Source of the DNA: a virus | IMG/VR virus record: IMGVR_UViG_3300046791_000392 | Coordinates: 1 to 63,602 of that record | Length of the DNA: 63,602 bases | Reading direction: 5' to 3' (one strand) | Shown: positions 51,123-60,407 of the stretch, piece by piece | Layout: every line of letters begins with the position of its first letter | How positions within the stretch are numbered: the first letter of the stretch is position 1 | Position numbers and translations under genes: made by a program | The notes under the pieces: model-generated | The model's input: the letters and a program-made list of their open reading frames with translations, nothing else | Told to the model about the DNA's origin: nothing | Database searches by the model: none

Positions 51123-52589
51123 TCATTCGGCGACGATGGCGAAATCCATGATGCGCAGGTCGCCGATGTCCTCGGACACGAACTCAAGCTGGACACCGTA
51201 GGCACGATGCTCGAAGGGCAGATCCAACGGACGCTCGGGCGCGTAGAACGAACCATCGTTGTCGGGATACGTGGACAGCACGTCGTCATCGAGCAGTTCA
51301 AGATCCTGGTTGAAAGCGCGGATCTTGAACTTGGCGTCGCCGCTCGCGCGCACCATCAAGCGCTTATAATTTTTCTCGCGCTGCGGCGAACCTTGATAGA
51401 GCACCGCCGTGCGCGCCCTCATTTTTGAGGTGTCGGTCTGATAACGCATGTCGTCGTCACACAGGCCGACGCCGGGCACCGCCACCACCAGCTTGCCGTT
51501 GAAGTACGAGCCATCGGCCCAGCCGGCGGACGGCGTGAAGCCCCAGGACAAATGGGGCTGTCTGCCGGCCGGCTCGATGGTGAAGGTGAAGCGCGCCCAA
51601 TAGATCGGCGCAGCACCGACCACTTGCGGCATGAACAGGTGATAGTGCCCCTTGTCGGGGTCCCACACCGCACGCGGCTCCCACTGGCCCGGCGGGGGCA
51701 GCAGCTGGACGCACTGGAAATAGATGTCCTGGACGACACGCGAGAACGTGATGCTCTCCAGCGTGATGCCATTGAGTGCCCGCCGAATCGAGTGCACGCC
51801 GAACTTCGACGCGAAGAACAGATCGTTGCCCACGCGCTTGATCGTGCGCTTGCCGATGCAGCCGATGGGCACACGGAAGTCGCGAAGGAGTTGCCAGTTG
51901 TTGATGTCGGGATCGGCCACGTAGAGCAGGGTTTCGTTCTGGCAGAAGATCGCGAGCTTGTTGCCCTCGAACACGCCAAGACCCTTGATGCGGTCCTTGG
52001 CCGTGAGATCGTCGCGAATGTCGAACCGTGCGCCGTCGCCGGCACCGACGCCGACGGTGAAGTCGAACGCACCGGCCTTGGTCACGGCAAGCTCGGTGAA
52101 GTCGGGGCCGTAGGCACCGGTGACCAGTCGCGCCATGAGCGCGGCGGCGCACTCGCCACGAACGGCGATAGGCCAAGTCGTCTCGAACAGCCACGCGGAG
52201 CCGTCCCACGACAACGGCTCGTACGTGTTGCCGATCAGCGCGTATTCCTTGTTGAGAAAGTGCACCCAGTCAACCGGCGTGCCGAACGGCCACGTGCTCG
52301 CGGCGCTGGTCGTGACCGACGACGACGCTTCGACATAGCTGTGGAAGTGAATGAGGCCGGCGCCGTTGTCGAACCCGTAGAGCACGACACCGTCGCCGTA
52401 GTGCTCGCAATAGCCGATGCTCGGCGCCGACGTCGGCTTGTACTTGTGCCCCGGCAGCTTGTTGATCTGCCCGCGCAGGTCCACGAACGCGTGCTCGCAG
52501 ATCTCCAGGAAGCGCTCGCCCATCTGACGCCGGTCGGCAATCGCGTCGAGCCCGACGAAGCGCGAATAAGGGAAGAGCTTCTCGGGCAT
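51123..52589 (-). CDS. Tail tubular protein B (T7 gp12-like)
   Basis: 488 residues from the ATG at 52589, which overlaps the previous stop by one base (TGATG). Beta-rich throughout, with Trp/Asp propeller-like strands (WDGSAWLFETTW, WEPRAVWDPDKGHYHLFMP), as in the tail nozzle proteins. Together with the gp11-like protein upstream it would form the short tail tube. Confidence 0.8.
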   Translation of the reverse strand: MPEKLFPYSRFVGLDAIADRRQMGERFLEICEHAFVDLRGQINKLPGHKYKPTSAPSIGYCEHYGDGVVLYGFDNGAGLIHFHSYVEASSSVTTSAASTWPFGTPVDWVHFLNKEYALIGNTYEPLSWDGSAWLFETTWPIAVRGECAAALMARLVTGAYGPDFTELAVTKAGAFDFTVGVGAGDGARFDIRDDLTAKDRIKGLGVFEGNKLAIFCQNETLLYVADPDINNWQLLRDFRVPIGCIGKRTIKRVGNDLFFASKFGVHSIRRALNGITLESITFSRVVQDIYFQCVQLLPPPGQWEPRAVWDPDKGHYHLFMPQVVGAAPIYWARFTFTIEPAGRQPHLSWGFTPSAGWADGSYFNGKLVVAVPGVGLCDDDMRYQTDTSKMRARTAVLYQGSPQREKNYKRLMVRASGDAKFKIRAFNQDLELLDDDVLSTYPDNDGSFYAPERPLDLPFEHRAYGVQLEFVSEDIGDLRIMDFAIVAE

Positions 52590-53290
52590 CAGAAATCGGC
52601 CCCGCGCTGGTCGTGGTCGATCTCCAGGATGCCGTTGACGTTGCGCAGCTGGCCCAGCCACGAGTTCAGTTCGGTGTAGTACTGCGCCCGGGTCTTGGTG
52701 ACGTTCTGCGGCCGGGTGGTGATCTCGCGGTCCACCGCCCAGTAGTACTTGATGCCCTCGATCATCACGCGGTCGCCGATCACGCGTGCCTCGCCCGGCG
52801 ACGTGTAGCGCGCGATCCGGCCCCGGTAGACCGGCGTGACGACGCAGCCGGCCAAGGTGATGTGCGGAGCGTCGGCGATGCGCAGCTGGCTCTGGCCGTT
52901 GATCCAGCTTTCGAGCGTGAAGGTCACGATATCGCCGGGCACCGTGCCGTAGCCGACGCCGCGCAAACGAATGGGATTGTACGGTCCCATGCCGGTGAAG
53001 CCCGACGTGATCCGGATCGTGGTGTCGTCGGCGGTCACATCGGCCGTGCCGTCGTCGAACTGGAACTCAAGCAGCTGCAGGAAGTAGGGATGCCGGTTGA
53101 TGTCGTCCACCACCTTGTTCGCCGCGTTCATCAGGTGGTTCTGGTACTTCGCGATGAGCACGGCGGCGTTCTTCTCGCCGGCCTCGTTGACCGCGTCCTC
53201 GATCAGCTTATCAAGCCTTGAGAACTCGCCGGACGACGTCGCCGGATCGGCGTTAAAGGGAAAAGGTCGATTGTTCAGCGCCGCGACCAT
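52589..53290 (-). CDS. Tail tubular protein A (T7 gp11-like)
   Basis: 233 residues. Helical opening (SRLDKLIEDAVNEAGEK...YQNHLMNAANKVVDDINRHPYF) followed by beta strands, the pattern of gp11-type adaptor proteins joining portal to nozzle. Directly upstream of the gp12-like gene. A tyrosine/tryptophan-rich end (YYTELNSWLGQLRNVNG). Confidence 0.8.
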   Translation of the reverse strand: MVAALNNRPFPFNADPATSSGEFSRLDKLIEDAVNEAGEKNAAVLIAKYQNHLMNAANKVVDDINRHPYFLQLLEFQFDDGTADVTADDTTIRITSGFTGMGPYNPIRLRGVGYGTVPGDIVTFTLESWINGQSQLRIADAPHITLAGCVVTPVYRGRIARYTSPGEARVIGDRVMIEGIKYYWAVDREITTRPQNVTKTRAQYYTELNSWLGQLRNVNGILEIDHDQRGADF

Positions 53291-53965
53291 CTAGACGGCC
53301 TGAAGTCTGGTCACGCGCTGCTCGCGCACGAACATGTGGTTCTCGAACCGCTCGACCTTGTCGCGCGGCACCGCCGCATAGCCGTCCTCGAACCGCACCT
53401 CCCAGTCGCCGAACAGCATCACGAGATTGGGATTGGTCTTGGTCGCGTACATCACGACCTCGCCGGACTTCATGCGCGCGACGCTGTCGCTGAACGCCTT
53501 GTGGTCGCGATACGACACGATCTCGTTGCCGATCACCGCGACCTCGTCGGCGGTGAAGAACTTGTCGGTGTTGAAAAGGAAATGCCGCTTGAGCCGGGCA
53601 GCGACCGACTCGGGAACCTTGACACGGCCCAAGTCGAACCGAACTTGCACGTCGCCCAGTTCGATCAGCAGGCCGGGATCGCGCGACACGAACTCGACCA
53701 TGGCGCCGTCATAGGGCTGCGACGTGCCGCCCTCGCCCCACATCGTCCAGCGGCCATCGACCAGGGTCACCGATCCCGGAGCGGGAATAGCTGTCCGGTG
53801 GACCTCGACCGGATGCTCGGCCGGCGCCGCGAATAGCGCCTCTGGCGCTGTGTCCTGGCTCATCGTGTCCACGACGTCCTGGACAGCCGTCTCCTGGACA
53901 TGGCTGTCCGCGCCAGGGATCTTCACGATCTCGCTGTCCTTGGTGACCTGCTTCGCTGCCGGCAT
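53291..53965 (-). CDS. Capsid-region protein, unknown
   Basis: 224 residues; GGAGAA precedes the ATG at 53965. A low-complexity N-terminus (about 1-70) and beta-rich body with MVEFVSRDPGLLIELGDVQVRFD and a similar later pair of strands VVMYATKTNPNLVMLFGDWEVRFEDG, which may be a duplicated domain. Between the major capsid and tail genes, so perhaps a head decoration or connector protein. Confidence 0.65.
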   Translation of the reverse strand: MPAAKQVTKDSEIVKIPGADSHVQETAVQDVVDTMSQDTAPEALFAAPAEHPVEVHRTAIPAPGSVTLVDGRWTMWGEGGTSQPYDGAMVEFVSRDPGLLIELGDVQVRFDLGRVKVPESVAARLKRHFLFNTDKFFTADEVAVIGNEIVSYRDHKAFSDSVARMKSGEVVMYATKTNPNLVMLFGDWEVRFEDGYAAVPRDKVERFENHMFVREQRVTRLQAV

Positions 53966-54047
53966 GAGTTCTCCTCGATGTGAATTGGGGCGGCGAGAAA
54001 GAACTCCCGCCGCCCCACCCTGGACAGAGATCACCTTGGACGTGCGA

Positions 54048-55226
54048 CTAGACGATCTTGGTCCACCCGGTGATCAGGGAGTGGGTCTTCTCCTGGAGCA
54101 TCTCCAAGCCGCATTCGGCGAGGTACTCGTCGGTGACGCCGTCGATGCCGGGGGACTGGCGGTCCTTGAGCAGGACGAGATCATCGATGTAGCGGTAGCG
54201 CAAGTCGCCGGTGTCGAGGATGAGCATCATGCTCTCGGCGCCGGGGATCTGGCGGAACTGCGGGTGCGTCTTGACCATCAGCTGGCCGGCGAACGTCATG
54301 TACGACGTCATCGACATGCCGTAAGTCATGTTGGTGTCGGCCGACTCGATGGTCCACCGGTCCTTGGCGATGCGCTGCAGCATGTCGGCGCACTGCCAGC
54401 CGCAGAGGGCGAGCTTCTGCGACGAGCCGAACGCGAACACGTGCTGCGCCAGGAAGGTGTCGAACGTAAGCTCATCGAGCAGGCCAGGCGTGGTCGCCAC
54501 CGAAACATCGAGCACGTGAGAGGTCAGGAACGACGTGATGCCGCCGGTGTAGCGCTCGGGCTGGCCATTGGCACCGGTGATGATGTCCTTCTTGCCCCAG
54601 ATGAAGCCGCGCTCCGTCTCCATCATGTGCTGCTTGAGCGCGTCGCGGGTTTTTTCCACGTACTGGTCGCCGGTCCGGAAATTGGTCTTCATCGCCGTCC
54701 GGGTGATGTTCACCGGCGTCCGGAAAATCTGACAGAAGTTCTCGGTGCTCGCCGCGTCCCAGCTGATCGCGGTCGGCGTGTCGGCGCCTTCCGAGTTCGC
54801 ATTGCCGATCAGGAACCACACGTCGGAGGCGTTGACCGCGACACCGGTGCCGGCATTGCCGATGCCGCGCGTGACGGTGACAGAGGTCGCCGTGGGCTTG
54901 GCGGTGACCTTCGCGACTTCGCCGGTCCGCCAATTTCGGATGAGAGCGCCGATGCGGATGAACGTGAGATCGGCGGCGGCAGTGGCGTTGAGGGTCACGT
55001 CACCGGCGAGCGCGGTTCCCGAGTGGGTGAACCGGAAGTCCGGAAGATCCTTGCGGAAGTTGTGGTATTCCGGATCGTCTGTCGATTCGCTCGCGAGCAT
55101 CGACAGGATGGCGGTCAAAGGGGCGGAACCGTTGGGCTCCAGCATGAGCCACTTCTCGCGCCAATTCTCTGCACGGTGGTCGGCCGGAAATCCTCCGGTG
55201 CCACGCATGCCCAGGACTGCTGGCAT
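54048..55226 (-). CDS. Major capsid protein
   Basis: 392 residues; ATG at 55226 has GAGG at good spacing, unlike starts 6 and 18 nt earlier. Follows the scaffold gene, with HK97-like elements: an N-terminal arm, FRKDLPDFRF, a strand-rich middle and a helical core (FDTFLAQHVFAFGSSQKLALCGWQ...). Resembles SU10/DUF5309-type capsid proteins. No protease was seen. Confidence 0.82.
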   Translation of the reverse strand: MPAVLGMRGTGGFPADHRAENWREKWLMLEPNGSAPLTAILSMLASESTDDPEYHNFRKDLPDFRFTHSGTALAGDVTLNATAAADLTFIRIGALIRNWRTGEVAKVTAKPTATSVTVTRGIGNAGTGVAVNASDVWFLIGNANSEGADTPTAISWDAASTENFCQIFRTPVNITRTAMKTNFRTGDQYVEKTRDALKQHMMETERGFIWGKKDIITGANGQPERYTGGITSFLTSHVLDVSVATTPGLLDELTFDTFLAQHVFAFGSSQKLALCGWQCADMLQRIAKDRWTIESADTNMTYGMSMTSYMTFAGQLMVKTHPQFRQIPGAESMMLILDTGDLRYRYIDDLVLLKDRQSPGIDGVTDEYLAECGLEMLQEKTHSLITGWTKIV

Positions 55227-55370
55227 GGACATCACCTCGATCAAGGGTTGCGTTACCGCTTGCCTTGTCCCGGTGCTTCGTCGCTATGCCAGCGTCTCCG
55301 GTGTCGGTCTTTGCCGGCCGTGAGGCGCGAGGGTAGGTCGGATAGGCACAGACTACAGCGCGCGCGGAGC

Positions 55371-55565
55371 TTACGCCTCCGCTTGCATCGGCGTCAAATG
55401 GCGTGGCAAGCCGCCGTGCACGACCGACCGGCGGTCGCCGGTCGTGCACGAGCCGTGCGCGATGTGATGCCCGGTCTGCTCCAGCTGACGCACCAAAATC
55501 ATCGCTCGTTCGGCAGCTGCCGCTGCATCGCCATTGCCGGCGATGACGATTGTCCAATCGGTCAT
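55371..55565 (-). CDS. Small protein between scaffold and capsid
   Basis: 64 residues with GAGGG before the ATG. A beta-alpha start (WTIVIAGNGDAAAAAERAMILVRQL) and a basic end. The following 144 nt to the capsid gene (55227-55370) have no gene and may hold a capsid promoter or leader. Confidence 0.6.
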   Translation of the reverse strand: MTDWTIVIAGNGDAAAAAERAMILVRQLEQTGHHIAHGSCTTGDRRSVVHGGLPRHLTPMQAEA

Positions 55566-55571
55566 GCGGCC

Positions 55572-55603
55572 CTCACATCTACTCTCACATCTACTCTCAC
55601 ATC
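55572..55603. repeat. 12-bp tandem repeat
   Basis: CTCACATCTACT twice plus a partial third copy, spanning the scaffold stop and the ribosome site of the next gene. On the coding strand it gives repeated GATGTGAGAGTA units with overlapping ATG and TGA codons, a possible reinitiation site. Confidence 0.8.
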
Positions 55604-56928
55604 ATCTTATCCATGAGCGTGCGGTTGAAGTCCTCCTCGGGGATCTGGCCATTGGGACCGGCGGCACCGCCCGCACCCGGGATCATGCCGCCGCCCGGGC
55701 GCGGGCTCGCCATTTCGCCGCCGGCACGTGCGAGATCGGCAGACACGCGCTGGGTAGCATCCTTGCGCTCTGCAATCGCGCGCCGGCCGGCGGCGACCTC
55801 GTAATACTTACGGATCGCGCTGCCCATTGCACGCGGATCTTGCAGCACACGTTGCTTGAATCCGGGGAACTCGCTGTCCGTCTCGCCGATGAACTTGGCG
55901 AAGCCGGCGACCTCTTCCGGAGTATCGATCCCGAGTTCGGTAGCAACACGCGCGGCCTCGGCGTTGACCGCGCTCTGCAATGCCTGTTGCGAACGCATCT
56001 GCAGGTCCTGCTGGAACTTCTGGACCTGCTGGACAAGCCCGCCATAGGTCCCGACCATGGTGTCCAGCGCGTTGCCGTGCTTGAACATCGCCATCAGCGC
56101 ACTGCGTGCGCCATCGGGGAACTGCAAGCCGTTCATCTGCTCCAGGGCTTGCATGTCCTGCTCGGCGTTGGGATTGGGCGGCGGCAACGCGAACGGCCGG
56201 CTCGCTGCTTGCGCGGCGACGCGCGCCGCTGCTGCCGCCGCCGGCGCGCCGCCGGCCATGGCCTGGAGCGGATTCACCGGAGCGACGTCGGCGCCGCCGG
56301 CACCGTTCGGAGGCATCATTCCGTTGCCGCCGCCGTTCGGGGGCATGGCGCCGTTGCCGCCGCCGTTGGCGCCCTGCTGCTGGACAATGCGCTGGACAGC
56401 GGTCATCACCAGTTCGGCGAGCTTGCGCGGATCGCTGATCCCGGTCTGGCGCTTGATCTCGTTGATCACGCCGAGAACAGGTGAGTTCTCTCCCACCGCA
56501 AGGCCCTGCTGGGCCAGCTGGCGGATCGTGTCCACGGGATATTCGCGATCCTCGCCCCGGAACTTGATCCGCATCGTGCTCGGAAGATCGTTGGGCCGTG
56601 GGCCCGCCTGGCCGGCGTTGGTCTGCGTGGTTTCCGGCGGCGGATTATCCGTGGACATCGCCTCGGCCGACGCGGAACGCGGTGTACCCTTTCTGATTTC
56701 AAAATCGAAATCGGCCGGCACGGTGCCTTGCGTACGTTCCGGGCGCACCGACGTCTGCGCCGGCGGTGCCGCTTGCGGGCTATCGTTCGGCGCCGAACGC
56801 TGGTCCGGCGGATTGGCCACGGTCGCCGGCTTGTTGGCGCCGGTCGCAGCGGTGCTGGCGCCCGACCCGGGAACCCGAATGCTCGTCGCCGTGCGCTCGT
56901 CAACCGGCTTGGTCATCGCCATGGTCAT
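55597..56928 (-). CDS. Scaffolding protein
   Basis: 443 residues from 56928 (GGAGAAG just upstream; 56922 is an alternative). Long Pro/Ala/Gln-rich N-terminal half, a region FRGEDREYPVDTIRQLAQQGLAVGE (about 125-150), Gly/Asn repeats (GANGGGNGAMPPNGGGNG), then a helical C-terminal half (LVQQVQKFQQDLQMRSQQ). Typical of podovirus scaffolds; lies between portal and capsid genes. Overlaps the upstream gene by 29 nt. Confidence 0.78.
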   Translation of the reverse strand: MTMAMTKPVDERTATSIRVPGSGASTAATGANKPATVANPPDQRSAPNDSPQAAPPAQTSVRPERTQGTVPADFDFEIRKGTPRSASAEAMSTDNPPPETTQTNAGQAGPRPNDLPSTMRIKFRGEDREYPVDTIRQLAQQGLAVGENSPVLGVINEIKRQTGISDPRKLAELVMTAVQRIVQQQGANGGGNGAMPPNGGGNGMMPPNGAGGADVAPVNPLQAMAGGAPAAAAAARVAAQAASRPFALPPPNPNAEQDMQALEQMNGLQFPDGARSALMAMFKHGNALDTMVGTYGGLVQQVQKFQQDLQMRSQQALQSAVNAEAARVATELGIDTPEEVAGFAKFIGETDSEFPGFKQRVLQDPRAMGSAIRKYYEVAAGRRAIAERKDATQRVSADLARAGGEMASPRPGGGMIPGAGGAAGPNGQIPEEDFNRTLMDKMM

Positions 56929-57241
56929 CTTCTCCGTCGGTTGCGGACTGGCGGCCTTGTCGCGGCGCCTGTCCAATGATCTGTCCAGCGAACAGCACCT
57001 GTCCGCCGCGAATGAGGTCGGGCAACGTAAGAGCGGTCCGGAAAGCACTGGCCATGGCGGCGGCCACGCGAAGGTTCTCTGCCGGGCCGCCGGCGCTGGC
57101 CATGCAGATCTCCATGTGCTGCATCATCTGGTTGTCCAGATGGCGCAGATAGGTCTTCCAGAACCAGCTGCCGGCGATGCGGGTGTATTCGGCTTCGAGA
57201 AACGCCGGCGGGGTATAGACGGCGATAGGTTCCGGCGTCAT
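56900..57241 (-). CDS. Small capsid-region protein
   Basis: 113 residues, ATGA overlap with the portal stop. Helical, with an acidic/glutamine-rich tail (DGEDDHGDDQAG). May assist the portal or scaffold; no family recognised. Confidence 0.65.
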   Translation of the reverse strand: MTPEPIAVYTPPAFLEAEYTRIAGSWFWKTYLRHLDNQMMQHMEICMASAGGPAENLRVAAAMASAFRTALTLPDLIRGGQVLFAGQIIGQAPRQGRQSATDGEDDHGDDQAG

Positions 57242-59649
57242 CGCACGCCGGTGGCCTGGGTCGGCTCGGACTGCAACGGCATCTGCGCCTGGGGCGAGCT
57301 TTGCGCCGCCGCCGTGGCGCGCATCGCCTCGGACAGCGGCACGACATTGCCGGCCTGCTTGTCCTTCATGACCTGCTCGTCGGGTTGGACCTGGGCCTTG
57401 GTCTGCGCCATCTGCTGATGCGCGGCGGCGATCTGCTGCTGGACACCCGGGTTGTTCGCCATCGCAGCGGCCTGCTGCTGCGCGTTCTGCGCCTGGCCTT
57501 CTTTCTGGGTGTTCTGCCACTCCTCGACGTCGTTGAAGCCCATCGAAATGAACAGCTCGTTGAAGATCTTCGCCATGTTCCAGTTGGCGCCGGTGTTGGT
57601 TTCGCCGATGACGCGGATCGCGCGCATCAGGTTCTCGGAGTTGGCGCGGGGATCGGCTGGAAGCGTGCCATCGCTGAGCAGATAATCGAACTCGCCCAGC
57701 ACTTCCTTCTGCTTCCACTCGTACCAGCCGTCCTCCATCTTGGCGTACTGCGGCGGCAGCTGGACCTGGCCGCCGAACACGCCGAAGTACTGCAGGTTCC
57801 ACACCATCTGCAGAACCATGGGCCGGATCTGCGACGCGCTTAGCATGCGCGCCTGCGTGCCCAGGCGCTGCTGACCGAGAGAGGTCAGTCTTGCGATCTC
57901 GGTCGCGGAGCGCTGGGTGTCGGTCTGAACTCCCTGTGCCGTGTCGTTGGCCGCGAGCAGCCGCTGCTGCAGCTGAGCCGCTTGATCCATTTCTTGCCAG
58001 AAGCTGGCGGTCGAATCCTTCTGGTCAATCGGCAGCAAGGCCGACTTGAGATCAGCGCCAGGAAGAGCGCGAATAAGACGGGCGGTGTTGGGGTTGAGGA
58101 TATCATCGATCATGACCTTGGTCGGATCGGCGATCATCCGGCCCCGGATCAGGTTCTGGGTGTTCTCGACGCGAGCGCGCAGCAGCCAATCCTGAAAGCG
58201 TTGAAGTGGCGCGCCCAACTCGTAGGCGCTGCTCGCGAAGATCTTGTGCGCGTCCCAGTCGCACGCGCCCGACACCACCGGGATCTGGCCGTGCGGGTAC
58301 GGAGATTTATCGAACATGATCACGGTCTTCTCGTCCGCGACCACGATCCGGTACAGCCCGAAGGGGGCATTTATGCCGAACCATTTCGGCGAGATGTAAG
58401 CGTAGATGGTGTTCAGCACGTGCGCCCGGCCAAGGCCGAACTTGGACCCGGCCTGCGGCGTTTCGGTACGGCCCCCGTCACGAAGAGTATCCGGCCTGGT
58501 CCCGCGCTGGTTCTCGTTGAGAACCCGGTTGCAATCCCAGCCCATCACCAGGTGGTTCTTCTCGACGCGCTCCAGGTTGGCGTAGAGCTTGCGTCTATAG
58601 AGTGCGCTGATCGACGCCGTGGTGCGCACGCCGACGAAGTCGGCCTCGTGCGCGTTCTGCAGGGTCACGCGCGGATCGGGGAAGTAGGACCACGGATCGA
58701 TGTTGAGCGGGATGTTCCCGACCTGACCGTAGTAGGTCGCTACGGGCGAGATCCCGTAACGATTTTGATCGAGCGTGATCTGGTAGAGCAGACGTTCGTA
58801 GCCGACGCGTCGCATATTGTTGGAAAGCTCAGCCTCGATAATGCGCGCTGCGAGCCGTGAACTGGTGCGTCGCGCGGGATAGATCTTGAAGGCAGGCATG
58901 CCTCCGAATATCGCGAGGTTGTAGGTGCAGCGAACGTCGCAGATCGCGCGCGAGTACGGCGTGCGGATGACATCGATGATCCGGGGCTTGCGCCGCCGGC
59001 CCTTCTTGGTGCTGGCCTGCATCGCCTCGACCGTCGCGGTCGGCACATAGAGATCGTGGGTCTGGTCGGCTTCGGTCCACGTGTCGTAGCGCCGCGAGAT
59101 GTGCTCGTAGGACAGCCCGAAGCACTCGCCGACATAGTCCACGATGTCCTGCTCGATGTCGGACGGCAAAGCCGCCGCCGCGTTCTTGGACATCGTCAGC
59201 ATGTTGGACACGGTTTCGGCCGACCGTGGGATATCGCCGTCGCCGATGATCGAAATGTAATCGCCGAAATTCGCGTCGGGCCCGGGCTGATCGTCCTTCT
59301 CGTTGGATTCGGTCTTGTCCTCGGCGGCGTTCTCGTTGTCGGGCCCGGCCTTGTCGCTGGACAGCGGGTTCCACGAGCGCCGAATGGTATTTCCCTCTTC
59401 GCGCACGGCGTTGGCCTGCGCCATCTGCTGGGCGACCTCCTGGCGGCCCAAGGCTAGGATGTCTTCCGGCGGCGTGTGCGGGCCCAAGGTGTCGGTGACA
59501 CTTTCCCACGCGCGACGAGTCGGCAGCGCTTCATCGCGGATCGTAGGGAGGGACTTGGCTCCAGGCACCGTCGGCGTGACGAATCCCGACATATCCGACT
59601 GATCGCCCGTGTCCGGCACGGCGAACGGATCGACGGTGCGCGTCGGCAT
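57238..59649 (-). CDS. Portal protein
   Basis: 803 residues. Typical podovirus portal pattern: an N-terminal low-complexity arm (1-150), a core with RYDTWTEADQTHDLYVP, DPWSYFPDPR, a long wing and stem with helices, and a C-terminal Gln/Ala-rich barrel (QQQAAAMANNPGVQQQIAAAHQQM). Longer than T7 gp8 (about 536) because of the extended arm and tail. Forms the DNA gateway and packaging motor dock. Confidence 0.88.
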   Translation of the reverse strand: MPTRTVDPFAVPDTGDQSDMSGFVTPTVPGAKSLPTIRDEALPTRRAWESVTDTLGPHTPPEDILALGRQEVAQQMAQANAVREEGNTIRRSWNPLSSDKAGPDNENAAEDKTESNEKDDQPGPDANFGDYISIIGDGDIPRSAETVSNMLTMSKNAAAALPSDIEQDIVDYVGECFGLSYEHISRRYDTWTEADQTHDLYVPTATVEAMQASTKKGRRRKPRIIDVIRTPYSRAICDVRCTYNLAIFGGMPAFKIYPARRTSSRLAARIIEAELSNNMRRVGYERLLYQITLDQNRYGISPVATYYGQVGNIPLNIDPWSYFPDPRVTLQNAHEADFVGVRTTASISALYRRKLYANLERVEKNHLVMGWDCNRVLNENQRGTRPDTLRDGGRTETPQAGSKFGLGRAHVLNTIYAYISPKWFGINAPFGLYRIVVADEKTVIMFDKSPYPHGQIPVVSGACDWDAHKIFASSAYELGAPLQRFQDWLLRARVENTQNLIRGRMIADPTKVMIDDILNPNTARLIRALPGADLKSALLPIDQKDSTASFWQEMDQAAQLQQRLLAANDTAQGVQTDTQRSATEIARLTSLGQQRLGTQARMLSASQIRPMVLQMVWNLQYFGVFGGQVQLPPQYAKMEDGWYEWKQKEVLGEFDYLLSDGTLPADPRANSENLMRAIRVIGETNTGANWNMAKIFNELFISMGFNDVEEWQNTQKEGQAQNAQQQAAAMANNPGVQQQIAAAHQQMAQTKAQVQPDEQVMKDKQAGNVVPLSEAMRATAAAQSSPQAQMPLQSEPTQATGVR

Positions 59650-59786
59650 GAAGCGGCTACTCCGGATGGTATGTCCCGGCGGGACTGTACACCAAGTCTC
59701 TGAAACGGCTAAGCTTGCTTTGCCGGACTTTCCCCCGGCGGCGCCCCGTGCTCCATGGGTGAGTACCCTCCCCCGTGGTCACGTCT

Positions 59787-59838
59787 CCATCCCCGGGGTC
59801 GCCGTTTCCCTCCAGGTGGCGGTTGGTCCCGGGGATGG
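59787..59838 (-). other. Long hairpin upstream of portal gene
   Basis: CCATCCCCGGG (59787-59797) pairs with CCCGGGGATGG (59828-59838), 11 bp, around a 30-nt interior that can form a further CGCC/GGCG helix. Falls in the portal leader on the coding strand. Confidence 0.6.
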
Positions 59839-59850
59839 GCGCTTAGGGCC

Positions 59851-59902
59851 CCGCGCCGGTGCAAGGGCGTGCGCGCTTGCGGTAGCCCCCAGACCGGCGC
59901 GG
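59851..59902 (-). other. Nested hairpin upstream of portal gene
   Basis: Outer CCGCGCCGGT/ACCGGCGCGG (59851-59860 with 59893-59902) with a directly stacked inner GCAAG/CTTGC helix (59861-59865 with 59876-59880). With the neighbouring hairpin it forms a compact RNA-like fold. Confidence 0.6.
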
Positions 59903-59912
59903 GTGCTTCAAA

Positions 59913-59945
59913 GAAAAAGGCGCGCCGTCGTTCCGTCGGCGCGCC
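59913..59945 (-). terminator. Rho-independent terminator (leftward)
   Basis: 9-bp stem GGCGCGCCG/CGGCGCGCC (59919-59927 with 59937-59945), then A5 on the plus strand, i.e. a T run on the transcribed strand. Ends the terminase/accessory block. Confidence 0.88.
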
Positions 59946-59981
59946 TCGCGACGCAAGTCGCTTGGTCAAGCAGTCACGACA

Positions 59982-60116
59982 TCACACGCCTCCCCACTCG
60001 TTGCGCCGAAGCATCCGTTTACGCCAGCGCCGGTGTTCGCGCCAGTTGAACAGCATGATCTGACCGGCGCCGGCGATCACACCGAGTGCGAAGCTCCAGC
60101 CGCTGAAGTCGCTCAT
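59982..60116 (-). CDS. 44-residue membrane protein
   Basis: One hydrophobic segment (WSFALGVIAGAGQIMLF) followed by a strongly basic tail (REHRRWRKRMLRRNEW), giving a clear positive-inside orientation. ATGA overlap with the upstream gene. Last gene before the leftward terminator. Function unknown. Confidence 0.65.
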   Translation of the reverse strand: MSDFSGWSFALGVIAGAGQIMLFNWREHRRWRKRMLRRNEWGGV

Positions 60117-60292
60117 GGCTTGAACGGGTGATCGACGCCCTCGGCGTCGGTCGCGATGGTGGGCCGGCGCCGGGTCTTGCTCCAGCGCATGGCTTCCTTG
60201 GCGTCGGCGAGGATCTTGTCGGCTTCCTCGACCTGCCGGCGCACGCGCTCCTTCAATGTGCCGGCTTCCGCGAGCTTGACGTTAATTGCCAC
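60113..60292 (-). CDS. Small helical protein
   Basis: 59 residues from a GTG with GGGAG 9 nt upstream. A charged helix (EAGTLKERVRRQVEEADKILADAKEAMRW) and a basic/acidic end. No family recognised. Confidence 0.6.
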   Translation of the reverse strand: MAINVKLAEAGTLKERVRRQVEEADKILADAKEAMRWSKTRRRPTIATDAEGVDHPFKP

Positions 60293-60407
60293 GTGTCGTT
60301 CTCCCGCACCGTGGACAGCGCCAGATCGTACCACCGCGCCGGTCGTACTCGATGACGCCGCCGCAGCCGCCCCACCAGCACATGAAGATGCGGCGCAGCC
60401 AGATCAT
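60282..60407 (-). CDS. 41-residue zinc-knuckle-like protein
   Basis: ATGA overlap with the Acb2-like gene. Contains CWWGGCGG and CPRCG, so four cysteines placed as in a small zinc ribbon, in a basic context. Probably nucleic-acid or protein binding. Confidence 0.6.
   Translation of the reverse strand: MIWLRRIFMCWWGGCGGVIEYDRRGGTIWRCPRCGRTTRGN

Larger units (their letters stand above)
59650..59981. other. Structured non-coding gap before portal
   Basis: No gene found. It holds two large hairpins (59787-59838 and 59851-59902) and a leftward terminator (59913-59945). It divides the terminase block from the portal-to-tail block, so a portal promoter probably lies here, but I cannot single one out. 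Confidence 0.6.
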
